DNA of 64,000 bases from Sinonovacula constricta (lineage: Eukaryota > Mollusca > Bivalvia > Cardiida > Solecurtidae): positions 57,415,774-57,479,773 of the forward strand of contig CM017561.1 in the NCBI GenBank assembly GCA_007844125.1, read 5' to 3'. The translations under genes and the position numbers were made by a program. Position 1 is the first letter of the stretch. Each line of letters begins with the position of its first letter. The notes under the pieces are model-generated. The model made no database searches and was not told where the DNA came from. It saw nothing but the letters and a program-made list of their open reading frames with translations. Below, one piece after another: positions 1-12,430 of the stretch.

Positions 1-640
1 GGTCCAATCTTCACCAAACTAAGTCAGAATGTTTGCTTAAATGAAATCTTAGATGAGTTCATAACTGGGTCACGTGAGGTCAGAAAGTAGGTCAGTAGGT
101 AAAATCTTAGAAAATTCTTGTGAACACACCAAGGGCCACATTTATAGTCCAATCTTCTAGAAACTTGGTCAGAATGAAGGTAGGTCACTAGGTCAAAAAT
201 CAGAAAACCCTTGTCAACACACTAGAGACCACCCCTATGGCCCAATCTTTACTAAACCTGACCAGTTAATGTTTGCCTACAAGAAGTCTTGGGTGAGTTT
301 GTAACAAGGTCATGTGGGGTAAAAAACTGGGTCACTAGGTCAAATTAAAAAAAAAACGTGTGAAAATACTAAGAGGCCACCTTGATGGCCCAATCTTTGC
401 CAAACTTGGCCAGAATATTTGCCAGTATGAAATCTTTGATATGTGTGGGTCACATGGATTCAGTAGGTCACTAGGTTAAAATTCTAGAAAATGTTATCAG
501 CCCAGTGGCCACACTAATGACCAAATCTTAAACAAAGATTTCTAAAGTAAATAACTCTTACTTACTTGGCACCAGATGTGAGCCTACTAAAAGCCTGTGT
601 CCTCAGGTGAGCAATTAAGGGCCATCAAGGCCCTCTTGTT
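1..640 (+). repeat. Tandem-core dispersed element, right part
   Basis: The stretch is made of degenerate copies of a unit of about 144 bp. Each unit carries phrases such as GTAGGTCACTAGGTCAAA, GGCCACATTTATAG and CAAACTTGGTCAGAATG. The element ends near 603-640 with the module TCAGGTGAGC, then a hairpin-like AGGGCCATCAAGGCCCT, then CTTGTTT. The left part lies outside the window. No open coding frame fits. Elements with a tandem core of this kind are known from bivalves (pearl- or Helentron-like, from memory), but the assignment is inferred. The region 641-1336 holds no gene I can support. Confidence 0.75.
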
Positions 641-1336
641 TTATGTAGAAGTAGCATTTTTTGCATTAGCAAGCAAAAAATGATACAGTTGGAATAGGAG
701 GACCATTTTCATTTGTGCAATGCCAGTCAACATTTACATATAATAACTCAGTGAGTGATGGATTTGTCTGGCATATTTTATGTGAGTTAATCACAGTTTT
801 GCTTAGGTACATGTAGTTCATAATCTACACTTGGTATACACTGTAAATTTTTGTTTCCATTTCGTAATCAGTGTGTTTTTCATGTCTGACTTATGCACAA
901 GACTTAAATTATCCCATATGCGGTTTGGATATACACTAGGTTGTACTATCCCCCATGGACGAATCCATTTCAGTCATTTTGACATAATTGAACAAAATGA
1001 AAACTTGTGGGGGGATATTTGTCTATATCCACCTTGGGCCAATTTTGTCTTTTCGTTAATGACCCTATATCACTCACCTGACTGCCATAGACATAAAACA
1101 TCATGGATAATGTTGTAACATTATTCAAGTAGAAATTAAGACAATTAATTTTATTCTCTATGTATTGTTGTGATAGAATCAGTGCTCTGGTACAAAAGAT
1201 ATGGTCATTACAGATGTCAATACTTAAGTATAGGCTTTTAACTTACTAAAAATAAATTGCTTAGACTGTGGTAGATAGTGAATAGATAGATAGATCCAGA
1301 ACAGTTTGCTCATGCTGAGGTATTTGCTATATCCAG

Positions 1337-4300
1337 AAAAGCCATGCGAAGGCCAGATGATTCCTCAGATTAAGCATGGCACTTCAGATGGCAACCATTC
1401 AGCAGCAGCCACATACAAACAGGGCTCTATTGTGAATTTCACCTGCGAAATAGGTTTCAAACTGAGTGGGTCTTCCTCGATGTGTGGACCATTCGGACAG
1501 TGGACTTCAGCCCCAGTGTGCCAAGGTAGGTTAGACCACATGGAAAAAAGTCTATATTCTATCAGTTTAAAACAAGCCCCCGACATCCTTCTTTGTTTAT
1601 ATGCAAGTGAAAATCTCCTACATTGGCCTTAGAAGAAGTTTACATGTATGAACTTTTATTCTCGACTTCCTTTCAAAATTTAAGGATATTTCTTATTTTA
1701 TGTGAGAACAAATAACTAAGTTTCTTTATGAATATGGCCACATATCAGGTGTCGGGTTGGGACCAATGTAAAAAAAACCTCACAAACCATACATACCAAA
1801 GTATTAAAATTGCAAGTTTCTTGTAGTAGATGCACATGAAGCAAAAACAACACAGCTGTAACACAACCTATATAATTGGACATATTCATACATTGTGGAT
1901 TCTGTTGCCCTTTTGTGCTGTATCCAGCATATAAGGCATTAGGGAGCTTGCAGTTTGGAAGTTGCATAGTTTATGGCATTATACCACAGTAAAGAAAGTT
2001 TAATTTGGAAGGGATAAGTAACTTTTTACCTTCTGGTCCTCTAGGAGGACCCATTGCCAATATTGACATGGGGTCAAAAAGTAGGTCACTAAGTCAAGTC
2101 TTGGAGAAAGCTTGTAAACACACTAGAGGCCACAATTATAGGCCAATCCTAATTAAACTTGGTCAGAATGTTTGTCTGCATGAAATCTTGAATGAGTTCG
2201 ATATTGGGTCACGTGGGCTCAATAGTAAGTCACTAGGTCAAATTTTAGAAAAAACTTGTGAACAGACTAGAGGCCCCATTTATGACCAAATCTTCACCAA
2301 ACTTTATCAGAATATTTGCCTGCATGAAATCTTGGATGAGTTCATAACTGGGTCATGTGGGGTCAATAAGTAGGACAGTAGGTCAAATCTTAGAAAAAGC
2401 TAGTGAACACACAAGAGACCATATTTATAGCCCAATCTTCACCAAACTTGGTCAGAATGTTTGCCTGCAAGAAATCTTGGGTGAGTTTGTAACATGTTCA
2501 CGTGGGGTCAACAACTAGTCACTAGGTCAAATCTTAGAAAAAAACAACCATGTGGAAACACATCTAGGCCACAATGATGGCCCAATATTCACCAGATTTG
2601 GCCAGAATGTTTGCCAGCATGAAATCTTACATGTGTTTTGAAGTTGGTTATGTGGATTCAGTAGGTTACTTGGGCAGAATGTTTGTCTGCATGAAACCTT
2701 AAATGAGTTCGTTACTGGGTCAAGTGGGGTCAAAAAGTAGGTGAGTAGATCAAATCTTAGGATAAGCTTTTGAACACACTAGATGTCACATTTACATGCC
2801 AATCTTCATCAAACTTGGTCAAAATGTTTGTCTGCATGAAATCTTGGACTGATTCATTACTGGGTCATGTGGAGTCAAAAAGTAGGTCACTAGGTCAAGA
2901 CTTAGAAAATGCTTGTGAACACACAAGAGGCCACATTTTTAGTCCAATCTTCACCAAACTTGATCAGAATGTTTGTCTGCATGAAACCTTGGAGGAGTTT
3001 ATTATTGGGTAGCATAGGGTCAAAAAGAAGGTCACTAGGTCAAATCTCAAATAAGGTCATGACAAATTGGTTAAAAGATGTGAACAAGGATTTTGGATTG
3101 TCTTGTTTTTGTAATAAGGAGTTTTTGTGAAATTCGAAATGAGGTCACAACTTTGAGATTGATTCTGCCATAATAGATCAAAAATATGATTTTACGTTAT
3201 TATCCAGGCAAAATTAAAACAACTAAATAGTTCCTAGCAGGTGTAGAACAAAATACCTCCTGGACATAATCCCCTCCATTCATTTTTAGCATAGGCGAAC
3301 AAAATCTCTCCCGTAAACTTAACAAAAGCAGACAAAACACTTTTGTAAATTTTAAAGTAAAATGTGTGTGGAAGTTTGATTTTCATAAGAAAAAAAGCAG
3401 TTTTATTATAACAGTACTTACCAGACTAAACTTTGTGAACAAAATAAAAATGTTACAAACTGTAGACAATTTACAGGAGGTGATGTATCCACAGTGGAAG
3501 ATTTACAAGAAAGTGTTTGTCCCCTTTGCTGAAATGAACAGAAGGAATTTTGTTCTGGAAGGATTTTGGACATACTCCATTTTTAGCTCACCTATTCAGT
3601 AACCATTCAAGGTAGAGCTTTGATGCTAAACACAGTTGTCTGACATTACAGTAGCAATTATCAGGACAAGTTTCATCTTGACTATATTTTGTCATAGTTA
3701 TGCCCCTTTTTCACTTAATATTTTCATTATTTTTTGTTGTGTTTCAGTTGTCTTTTTTTCAGTAACCATTCATGAAGAGCTATGAAACTTAACATGTCTT
3801 CACATAAATGTTCTTTTAATATGACGGAGTGTCTTGTCTAAGAACCGTGGCCCTACCTCAAAGGTCAAGGTCACTCCTAGGGTATAAAGTATCTAAAATG
3901 CCAAAATGTAGCTTCCGGAGTTTAGTTCAGTACTTAAAAAGATACTTCAGCTTAATGTATAAAAGAATGGTCCCCTTAATGAAACAGAGTTTTGCATTCT
4001 GTCATGGTCGCACTTAAGAGTCCAAAGGTCAAAATTTGTGTAAATTTATAGTTTCTGAAGCATAACTTTGCAACTAATGAAGGGATTTCATCCACATTAA
4101 ACAGAATTGTTAATCTAAATGTAAAATGAAAACCTGGTTTCGTCGCGTGGGTTTCTTGTCTCTATATGACGATGCTGTTTAAACATTGAAACTGATTGTA
4201 CGTACAAATGTTGCTTTGATTAAAATGGCTATATAGAAATGACTTTGAAAGTCTTCTTGCCATGCACTAATCTCAGAGGGTTCAAAGTGTAAAACAACAC

Positions 4301-7300
4301 CAATCACAGGGTAGGCAAAGTGAAAACAATCGAATCACAAAGGGGGTTGGGGCAAAGTGAATATACCCCGGTCACAGTGGGGGTAGGGGGTTGGGGGCAA
4401 AGAAAAAAAAATCATGGAGAAGGCAAAGTGAAAATACCCCAATCACAGATCGGGGCAAATAAAAACACCCTAATCAAAGAGAGGGCAAAATGAAGACACC
4501 CTACCACATAAAAAGCATAGTGAGAACACCCTAATCACAGAGTGAGCAAAACCAATCACACATTAACATCTTTATTGCCTAACACCATACGTGAGAAGCT
4601 TCATTTGCAGTCATTTTGCAATAATGTGGTGGGGCTAGCCTGATCGTTGTGTATATGGAAGATGTTCTAATAAATTGAATATCATCTGTGGCATGTGGGT
4701 ACTCTCAGCAAGTCATGTGTCAGCCTCTGTAGTGGCATTTCTTAATTTTATTATATAAACTGTTTTTGAAGCTTTAAATGTTTTGTTTGACAGTTGGTTA
4801 AATTGCCCAAAATTAAAGAGAATTGAAAAAGTTTTGTCAACACAATAAAAGCATTTAATTCAGTGAAACTTGGCAAATAATGTTCTTTTCAACTTTGTAA
4901 AACTAGTTTTTGTTATGTTTTTCACAATTTAAACTTTGGTTAGCAAGCTAGTTAAGTAAAAAAATAACTCTCCTTAGAAATTGTTCCAAGGGATTCTTTT
5001 GTTTGTGAATATTGAGAATATTTTTAAAGTTATTAACTATTTACCTTTATTAGTAGCAGAACTCGATTGTTTTTTTTCAGCAACTGTTTGTGTTCTGCCC
5101 AAGGTGGATGGGTTGACCATTCAACCAGTTGCTGCCCAGTATTCAGTATCCACCAGGGTCAATGTCACATGTAATGGTAACAAGCATAGTGTGGTACTTA
5201 CCTGCAGCCCAAGTGGGACATGGGACCTTCCCATACCAAGCTGTGATAATGGTAAAACAATTAATCTTTAAGCTCTGCTTTAGTAGGACTTTTTCTTATA
5301 TGGTCTTATAGGAAATCTTTGAAAAATCTACTTGTCAGAAACTACAGGAGCTAGAGTGTTGATATGATGTATACATGTTCTTCAGGTGAATCCGTATCAC
5401 AATTGTTCATGGACTTTTGATTTTTCCTATATGGCAGTATAGTAAAACTTTGAATATCTCCTTGTCATAAACTGTACAAACTGAGCCTTAATATACATGT
5501 TCCTCAAATGGCCCTGTATCATGATTGTTACAAGAGTTTTAATCCATACAAAAACATGGCAGCCAGAGGCATGGCCATTTTCCATGTATTATTACATAGC
5601 AGGGTGTTTTTACCTTATATAGAAGGGGCTCAGATAATACGCCTAGTTTTTCCTCTAAAAATAAAAATTCCCCTCTGATAGTGCACATGTTCCTTAGATG
5701 GCCTGTAAGAAAATGTATTAAAGAATTCTGATCCATCAAAAAACATCACAGCCAGGGGCATGGCCTTTTTCCATATATGGCTATGGGGGAAAACTTAGAA
5801 TATCTAGAACTACAAGAGCTAGAGTCTTGGTATTTGGTATTCATGTTTCTTGGGTAGTCCTTATCAAGATTGTTCAAAACATTTTGATTTGTCAAATGAC
5901 ATTGCCACCAAGGGTATAGCCATTTTCCCTATATGACTATGTAGAAAAACTTTAAAAAAAATTCTTGACAGAAACCACTAGAGCTAGAGCTTTGATATAA
6001 GGTTTATGTAGTCCTTTGGTGGCCTTGTATCAAGATTGTTCAAAGAACATTGATCTGTCAAAAAGCAGAGCCACAAGGGCTAAATGTTTACAGCACTTAA
6101 GTGAGTGACATAAGGTCATCATGGCCCTTTTGTTAACTGTATGTCTCTCTCTTGGCTGCACCGAATCAGGATAAGAACTTTCGTGTGGGTTTCATGGCAG
6201 TTCTTCATCTGACCTGTCATTGGATGGAATAGTGGTTAATTCTACCCTGACGTTTGTCTTTGGGTCTTCTTCTACTAGTAATACCTGGGTGTTCCTACAA
6301 TGGCCACAGTTATGTCACTGCAGTGCATCTGAAAATAAAGAAGAAAAAAGACAACAAACTACTTGTTTTTTTGTGTGTTTTTTTATATTTTTAGATAAGA
6401 TCTGGATTATTTGGATTCTTTTGACTGTCATCCTCGGGGTTCTTCTCTTGATGTCTGTAGTCGTGAATATTGTTTTGATAAAAAAAAAACGGGGCAGAAA
6501 AAAACACAATGACAACATGGAAGGTACTAATCCTGTAGAAATGTCCTTACTAAACAATCAAGAAAATAATCTTGACAACATCTTGGATTGTGAGCCAGCC
6601 AGTCAGCATTTGTCATCGTGCTCTGAAAATGATGAAAATTCAGCTACTGGAGACAGCATAATGCCAGTCAGTGAGCCTAAACCTAGTGAGTAAACCAGTT
6701 TTTGCTTTTGTAAAAGTTGCATGGATACAACTTGGTAACAAAAGGGGTGTTACTATCATATTTAGTTTGTAGTTAGCCTATGAGAAGAGTACAAATTTAG
6801 ATAAAGACAGCCAGGAGTTTAAACTTACTAAAGCATTATAAAAATCATAACAATTTATTTATTAAACTTTTGCTATAGAATAGCAATACTTTACTCTGTG
6901 TCCAATTTTCTACCAATCAATGCAGTCAGTTGGTACCACATGATCATCCTGTACATGGCTGTATTTGACTGTACATCGTCCAAATATATTACGTTATTGG
7001 ACAGTAATCTCAACATCTCCACCACAAACTTTATACGATAAAAGCCGTTAAGGATTAGGAATCTGGATGAAAAAGATGTTTGCAAGTGCTGTACATTATG
7101 TATTGTATGTAATGAGAGAGTACGATTCAATTGGCTCGAATAATGGAAGCATTCATCAGCATTCCATTGTAAACACACACATACACAAAGAATCTGTCAG
7201 AACTCTTCCTGAGGAAGACATAAATGGATATGGAATAAAATAATTTTATATACATCTCTTATTTATTAATCCAAATATGTTTTAAAGTCTAAATCAACAG

Positions 7301-7739
7301 TAGCGATAATGGAAGTACAATTAAGTGTATAAGTCCATAACAAAACAATTGATATAGAATAAAAAGGTCATTTTACACTGAAGTGTCTAATAAGGAAATA
7401 TATTTAGATGTGTGCACAGATTGGAAAAATATGTTTTTTCAATTTGGGCATTTTTCCAAATATATTTACATATTGGACATTTCTGTGTAAAATAACCTGT
7501 AATTAGTAGCATTAATTAGACTCTGCATAGATTGTTGGCTTTATATATTTTCAGATAATTTAATGGAACCAAGTGGTGCTTTGGGAAAATTTGGCATTAA
7601 ACCCGTAGATGATGAAACAAATAATCATGCAGATGCTGGAATTCACCAAACATTTTACAAACAACCACAAGTGGAAACAACAAATGAACTCAACAACGAA
7701 AAGGCAGTTTGTACTAGTGTAAGTAGAAAACTGCCTTAG
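1337..7739 (+). CDS. Sushi (CCP) domain transmembrane protein, 3' part
   Basis: There are four exons: 1337-1525, 5081-5251, 6395-6685 and 7555-7739, with the stop TAG at 7737-7739. All junctions are GT..AG in phase 1, and together they give 277 residues plus stop. Exons 1 and 2 each encode one complete sushi/CCP module with four cysteines and the late G-x-W. The start and end phases are symmetric (1-1), as is usual for this extracellular domain. Exon 3 opens with one hydrophobic segment (IWIIWILLTVILGVLLLM onward), followed by the basic stop-transfer stretch KKKRGRKK. The rest of exon 3 and exon 4 form a Ser/Asn/Glu-rich tail of about 125 residues without a recognised domain. The protein is therefore a type I surface protein with the CCPs outside the cell. 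Upstream exons, including the signal peptide and perhaps more CCPs, lie outside the window. I do not recognise a specific orthologue; receptor or complement-like roles are guesses. Confidence 0.8.
2030..3065 (+). repeat. Tandem-core element, ~144-bp units, in sushi intron 1
   Basis: About seven degenerate copies of the same unit as at 1-640. The anchor GTCACTAGGTCAA recurs near 2085, 2229, 2373 and 2516, which gives a period of about 144 bp. Short frames here (for example 2005-2373 and 2770-3012) are only translations of the repeat. I found no clear terminal module, so this may be an internally expanded or truncated copy. Confidence 0.75.
3589..4080 (+). repeat. Dispersed element with AGCTCACCT left end
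   Basis: The stretch starts with AGCTCACCT after a T run, the same left terminus as the short complete copy at 38037. Inside is a different core, with phrases like CAGTAACCATTCA repeated near 3597 and 3762 and AAGGTCAAGGTCACTCC near 3861. The right end is not resolved. Confidence 0.5.
4265..4570. repeat. Degenerate GGGCAAAGTGAAAACACCC-type tandem repeat
   Basis: Roughly seven irregular copies, about 40 bp each, of a phrase built from GGCAAAGTGAAAA and ACCCTAATCACAGAG, with G-rich inserts near 4370-4400. It lies in intron 1 of the sushi gene. Nothing else is seen between here and exon 2 at 5081. Confidence 0.55.
5300..6140 (+). repeat. Tandem-core element, second core family
   Basis: Repeated phrases GCCAGAGGCATGGCC / GCCAGGGGCATGGCC / ACCAAGGGTATAGCC occur near 5560, 5750 and 5910, with matching TTGTCAGAAACTACAGGAGCTAGAGT-like stretches between them. 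The period is roughly 160-190 bp. The element ends near 6105-6135 with GTGAGTGACATAAGGTCATCATGGCCCTTTTGTT, a variant of the same terminal module that closes the 144-bp core family. It lies in intron 2 of the sushi gene. Confidence 0.65.
6145..6355 (+). repeat. Degenerate tRNA-derived SINE (family A), sense
   Basis: The body matches other family A copies in order: AAGAACTTTCGTGTGGG, the GACCTG stretch, TTCTACC, GGGTCTTCTTCTAC, then CCACAGTTATGTCACTGCAGTG and an A-rich end. It sits just upstream of the transmembrane exon and accounts for the open frame that runs into that exon from 6220. Confidence 0.5.
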
Positions 7740-7850
7740 TTACAGGGTCCAGCAAACATATCATAATAGAAACCTCAAACATATAGAGGAAAAAAAAAGC
7801 TTACTGTAAAATAATTATATCTCGTGGGTATTGAATTTCGAGGATATGTT

Positions 7851-7856
7851 AATAAA
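7851..7856 (+). terminator. Candidate poly(A) signal of the sushi gene
   Basis: AATAAA about 110 nt after the stop codon of the last sushi-gene exon. It is a single hexamer and was not tested. Apart from this, 7740-8270 holds no feature I can support. Confidence 0.35.
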
Positions 7857-8273
7857 GGCATTTTTCGTGCTGACCAGAGTTCAGGGATTTGAGTTTTAGA
7901 AATTGTTTTATTTTGGCACAAATACAAACAACACAGAGTAATTGTGGTGAAGCCTGATATACCAACCAACTCATTTTACACAGTGGAACACAATGGCAGG
8001 ATTTTGACAGATCACAGTTTCTACATGGAAAGGTAAACAAGGATTGTAATCTTAAAGAATCTTATTTTTTTCTGGTTTAAACTCAAAAATGCCATGAAAT
8101 CATGAAGGTTTTTGTAGTTTGGAACAGAGTCAAGCATTTTTCACGGAAATGGACTTTGTGAGATATATCATGGTTTAATGCTAGGTGTTGAATTTAGATG
8201 CACAGATATTTAAAAAGGAAGACCATAGGTCAGAGAGATGAATTACAAAGCATCTGAGCTTAACACCATTATT

Positions 8274-8705
8274 GTGCAATATGATTCTAAGCAATATTAC
8301 ACATTATTAAGCAATATGACACATCATTCAGCAAAATGACATATTATTCAGCAATATGACACATCATTCAGCAATATGACATATTATTCAGCAATATGAC
8401 ATATCATTCAGCAATATGACACATCATTCAGCAATATGACATATTATTCAGCAATATGACGCATTATTCAGCAATATGACACATCATTCAGCAATATGAC
8501 ACATCATTCAGCAATATGACATATTATTCAGCAATATGACACATTATTCAGCAATATGACACATTATTCAGCAATATGACACATCATTCAGCAATATGAC
8601 ACATTATTCAGCAATATGACACATTATTCAGCAATATGACACATCATTCAGCAATATGACATATTATTCAGCAATATGACATATTATTCAGCTATATGAC
8701 ATACA
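8274..8705. repeat. 20-bp minisatellite (ATTCAGCAATATGACACATT)
   Basis: About 21 head-to-tail copies of a 20-bp unit, with CATC/TATT/CATT variants at the end of each unit. It is AT-rich and has no open frame. Confidence 0.95.
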
Positions 8706-9265
8706 TTCGGTACTTTTTGTCACTACTTCGGTAGTGTCAATATTCTCGATGTGTCGACCTTTTTACAAAGTCCCATCTTGTTTCTTTACTACTGGTAATT
8801 ATTTGTAATCAAATAGAAATTTATATGAATGCAAAAATCAACATTAAAACATATAAAACACTTGTCGTAAGTTTAAAAAAAGAATTAGTATGAATTCAGA
8901 AAAACCTGTTTCAATAATTTAAGATTTTGTACATTTACACACACACAATACAATTATTAGCCAAGCAAATAGAATAAGAAGGTGAGGTAATTGCTCTTTT
9001 ATCGTTAATACATGTTCAGTTCGACATAGCTTACAGAAATATATGACTTTTATTCTGGACTGTCCAGTGCATCTTTGTTTATTGGAACATCATAAACAGT
9101 GCAGTGTTATTATTAAACTTTCCACATAGAAAAATGATGTTGCAAGTATTAAAAGTTTGTCTTACATTCTTTTACACATTATTCAGAAAGTGGTAAAAAA
9201 AGTATTTTCGTTTAACTTTTATTTTGACAGCTACAAAATAGATAACATAGCTTGATTTACATAAT
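8706..9265. other. Non-coding AT-rich stretch
   Basis: No open frame of note, no SINE and no tandem array seen. Short CA runs (ACACACACAA) occur near 8938. Confidence 0.5.
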
Positions 9266-9269
9266 TCCA

Positions 9270-9462
9270 AATCAACATAAGTGACATATATAAATAAGAA
9301 CGGTCAACATATGTGACATATATAAATAAGAACGGTCAACATATGTGACATATATAAATAAGAAAGATCAACATATGTGACAGATATAAATAAAAACAAT
9401 CAACATAAGTGACATATATAAATAAGAACGATCAAAATAAACAACATATATAAATAAGAATT
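9270..9462. repeat. 32-bp minisatellite
   Basis: About six copies of a 32-bp unit containing CAACATATGTGACATATA and TAAATAAGAACGGT. The later copies are more diverged. Confidence 0.9.
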
Positions 9463-9599
9463 TTTAGTGGCGATCACTATCATAATTTTTTTATAGATTT
9501 TGAAAGAATGAACAGACAGATTGATCTTATGCGCAATTAGTACTGTCTTACAATATATGTAGTGTTCAAAATTGTCTTTATTTAGACTTAAGTTTGAGT

Positions 9600-10000
9600 T
9601 AATGAAGATATTATGCATAAATTTCCAGAAACAATGGAAATCTATTGTTTAATGCAATTGATATAGACAAAACCATGAAATCCTCGAAAATTAAACCACA
9701 ACGAAATGTAATTATTTTATAGAGGGACAGGGAACAAACAAAGCATGTGCAAAGAGAATAATGGTTTAGTGCACTCAACAAATTAAAATCCAATTACAGC
9801 ATGTATATTAAAGAGCAAACAGTGTAAGGAACATGAAACATCTGTAAAAGCATGCTAATAGAGTAAACAGCTTAGTGAAGACCATATAATTACACCTAAT
9901 AAAAGCATGCATATAGACAAAGCTGCTTAGTGCAATGAACAAACATAAGTATTTAGTATCCATAATAGCATGCTTATAGAGAATACAATGCAGAGAACCC
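9600..10000. repeat. Degenerate repeats around AAAGCATGC
   Basis: Irregular copies spaced roughly 60 bp apart share AAAAGCATGC...TATAGA, AAACAGCTTAGTG and similar phrases (near 9848, 9902 and 9966). It could be an old tandem array. Confidence 0.4.
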
Positions 10001-10005
10001 ATTCA

Positions 10006-10205
10006 GACCTGGTAGTGCCATTGGTAGAGCATTGGCTCCAGGTAAGGTGGGCCCCAGATTCGATCTCGTGCAGTGACATACCGAAGTCATAAAAATGGTA
10101 GTGATATAGCTCTCTTGCTAATGCTCAAGCAAATATGAAGGTAGTCCCACAAATTATGGTTATCCCAGTGTCAGGATACTGCTGGTGGGACAATGAACCC
10201 AACAA
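10006..10205 (+). repeat. tRNA-derived SINE (family B)
   Basis: The tRNA-like head CCTGGTAGTGCCATTGGTAGAGC (A box) is followed by a B-box-like GATTCGATCTC. The body then runs through TACCGAAGTCATAAAAATGG, GGTTATCCCAGTGTCAGGATA and GGTGGGACAATGAACCC. Other family B copies in the window share this order. Confidence 0.75.
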
Positions 10206-10282
10206 ACAAAGAATCCATAATGCATGTAGCATCAAATAAAAGCATTCAAATAGAGACACTTTATTACAAGGAACACCTGATA

Positions 10283-10505
10283 ACATTTCAGGTAACGGGA
10301 GGCCCTGGGTTCAAACCTGAAGCAAAGTCATTAAAAATGGTAGTGAGCTCTGGTAGTGAGTAATTGTAGTTCCACAACTGGTTGGCCCAGTGTCAGGATA
10401 ATGTGACTGGGTATGGTATCATGCCAGGTGTTCAAGGCATGCTATACACAGTGGAGGCAGCACTATATCTGCTTCAAGTGGAAAACTGCTGAAATGTTCA
10501 AATAA
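10283..10505 (+). repeat. SINE family B, 5'-truncated
   Basis: Starts at the B-box part (GGCCCTGGGTTCAAACC) and continues with the family B body to GCAGCACTATATCTGCTTCA. It lacks the A-box half. The region 10506-11290 shows only AT-rich sequence without features. Confidence 0.65.
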
Positions 10506-11289
10506 TATAAATTATACATTATTGTTCAAGTATGGTAGTTTTGAGTATAAAAGCATAATAAATGCATTTTTGTACAATTTTAAATACTTTTTACACATTT
10601 TTTTATGATCAACTTGATTAAAAATTGAATAATCAATTGTTTAAAGTTTTGGATAGTTGTTTTTTCATTGTAGTGTTTGTAATTTTTGGAGCTCTGTTTT
10701 TAGTGCTAGGTAGTGAGAGATCTATCTGAAATTATTATATGATATTTATAGATTATTATTGTTAGAAAATGTAATAATTTCTTTTTTTTAAATGTCATTG
10801 TTTATTGTTATTAAAGCCATAATTTTGGTAGAGACAAGGATATACAAAATACAAATATTGTTTTCATCATTTATCTAAAGCGATTAACAGTTTATGATAA
10901 TGGTCAATAATTTATTTTCAAATTAATTTAATTGTTAAACATTGTCTTAAATTGTAGGTAGCTAAATTCCACTTTTTTTAAAGTTAAATAAAATATATGA
11001 TATAGTCGATATGAAGATGCAGAATATCAAAAAAATACATTTAAGAAGAATTCAAGAGAGATACTGTTTAATATTTGCATACATATAAAGAATACATGTT
11101 TTATATTAACTTGTGTATTCAATGTGTATAGAATAACAGGGATTCATATTATCATTATATTCCTCTGTTTTTTTTTCGTTATTCCCTTTTTGAATTGTTT
11201 TTCACATACGTTTTTACATTTTTGTCAGCATTATTATGGCTTAAATTTATAGTTAATCTGAGGGCAACGGTCCTTTCGTGTGAGCTTTT

Positions 11290-12430
11290 CTGATACCCCT
11301 TTGTACAACATGCGACGTCAACAGTATGCTTGTAAATACTCTAGAGACTTCAGTCTTTTATCCAATCTTTACCCAATTTGGTCAGAATGTTTGCTTCGAT
11401 GAGTTTTCTAACTGGGTCATGTGGGGTCAAAAACTAAGTCACTAGGTCAAATTTTAGAAAAGTCTTGTGAACATCCTACAGGCCACATTTATAACTCAAT
11501 CTTTATTTATCTTGACCACATTGTTTGCCTGCATCAAATCTTGGATGAGTTTGTAACTGGGTCATGTGGGGTCAGAAATAAGGTCAAATTTTAGATAAAC
11601 TTTGTGAACATGTTTGAAGCCTCATTTTTATTACCCAATTTTCACCAAGCTTAATAAAAATGTTTGCAAGAAATCATGGATGAATGCATTATTGGGTTAC
11701 ATGGGGTCCAATAGTAGATCACTAGGTCAAATCTTAGAAAACTCTTGTGAACTCATTAGAGGCCACATTTGTAGTCCATTCGTCATCAAACTTGGTCATA
11801 TTGATTGCCTGCATGACGTTTTTGATGGGTTTGCAACTAGGTCATATGGGGGTCAAAATGTTGGTCACTAGGTTGAATCCTAGAAAGATATTGTAAACAC
11901 CCTTAACATCTATGGCCAAATCTTTGCCAAACTTGGTGATAATGTTTGTCTGCATAAAATCTAGGAGGAGTCCTTAATTAGATCACATGGAATCAACAAG
12001 TAGGTCACTAGGTCAAAATTTAGAAAAAACATTGTGCTCAACCTAGGCTCCATATTTATGGCCCAGTCTTCTCCAGGCTCTGTCAGAATGTTTTTCTGCA
12101 TGAATTGTGACTGAATTCGTAACTGGTTACATGGGGTCATAAAGTAGGTCAAAATCCTAGAAAAAACATTAACACCCCAGAGGCCACATTTATGGCTCAA
12201 TCTTCACCATCAGAATGTTTGCATGTAAACTTGGAGTTTGCAACTGCAATAACAAGGGGTACAAAGGTGCATTAACAGGTCAAATGTTAGAAAATCCTGT
12301 GCACATGCTAAAGTCCACATTTGTGGCCAAAACTTCACAAAGATAATTTACTCTTTATCACTCTATGCCAGATGTAATCTTTTTAAAAGCTCAGGTGAAC
12401 AATTAGGGGCCAACGGGGTGCTCTTGTTAT
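11290..12430 (+). repeat. Tandem-core element, ~144-bp units
   Basis: About seven copies of the 144-bp core family (GGTCACTAGGTCAAAT, GAGGCCACATTTAT and GGTCAGAATGTTTG phrases). It ends at about 12392-12430 with the module CTCAGGTGAACAATTAGGGGCCAA and CTCTTGTTA. Open frames here (11614-11871, and 11961-12200 on the minus strand) are repeat translations. Confidence 0.75.

Noticed and set aside
2005..2373. 122-codon plus-strand frame
   Set aside because: It lies wholly inside the 144-bp tandem-core repeat, and its protein shows the same repeat.
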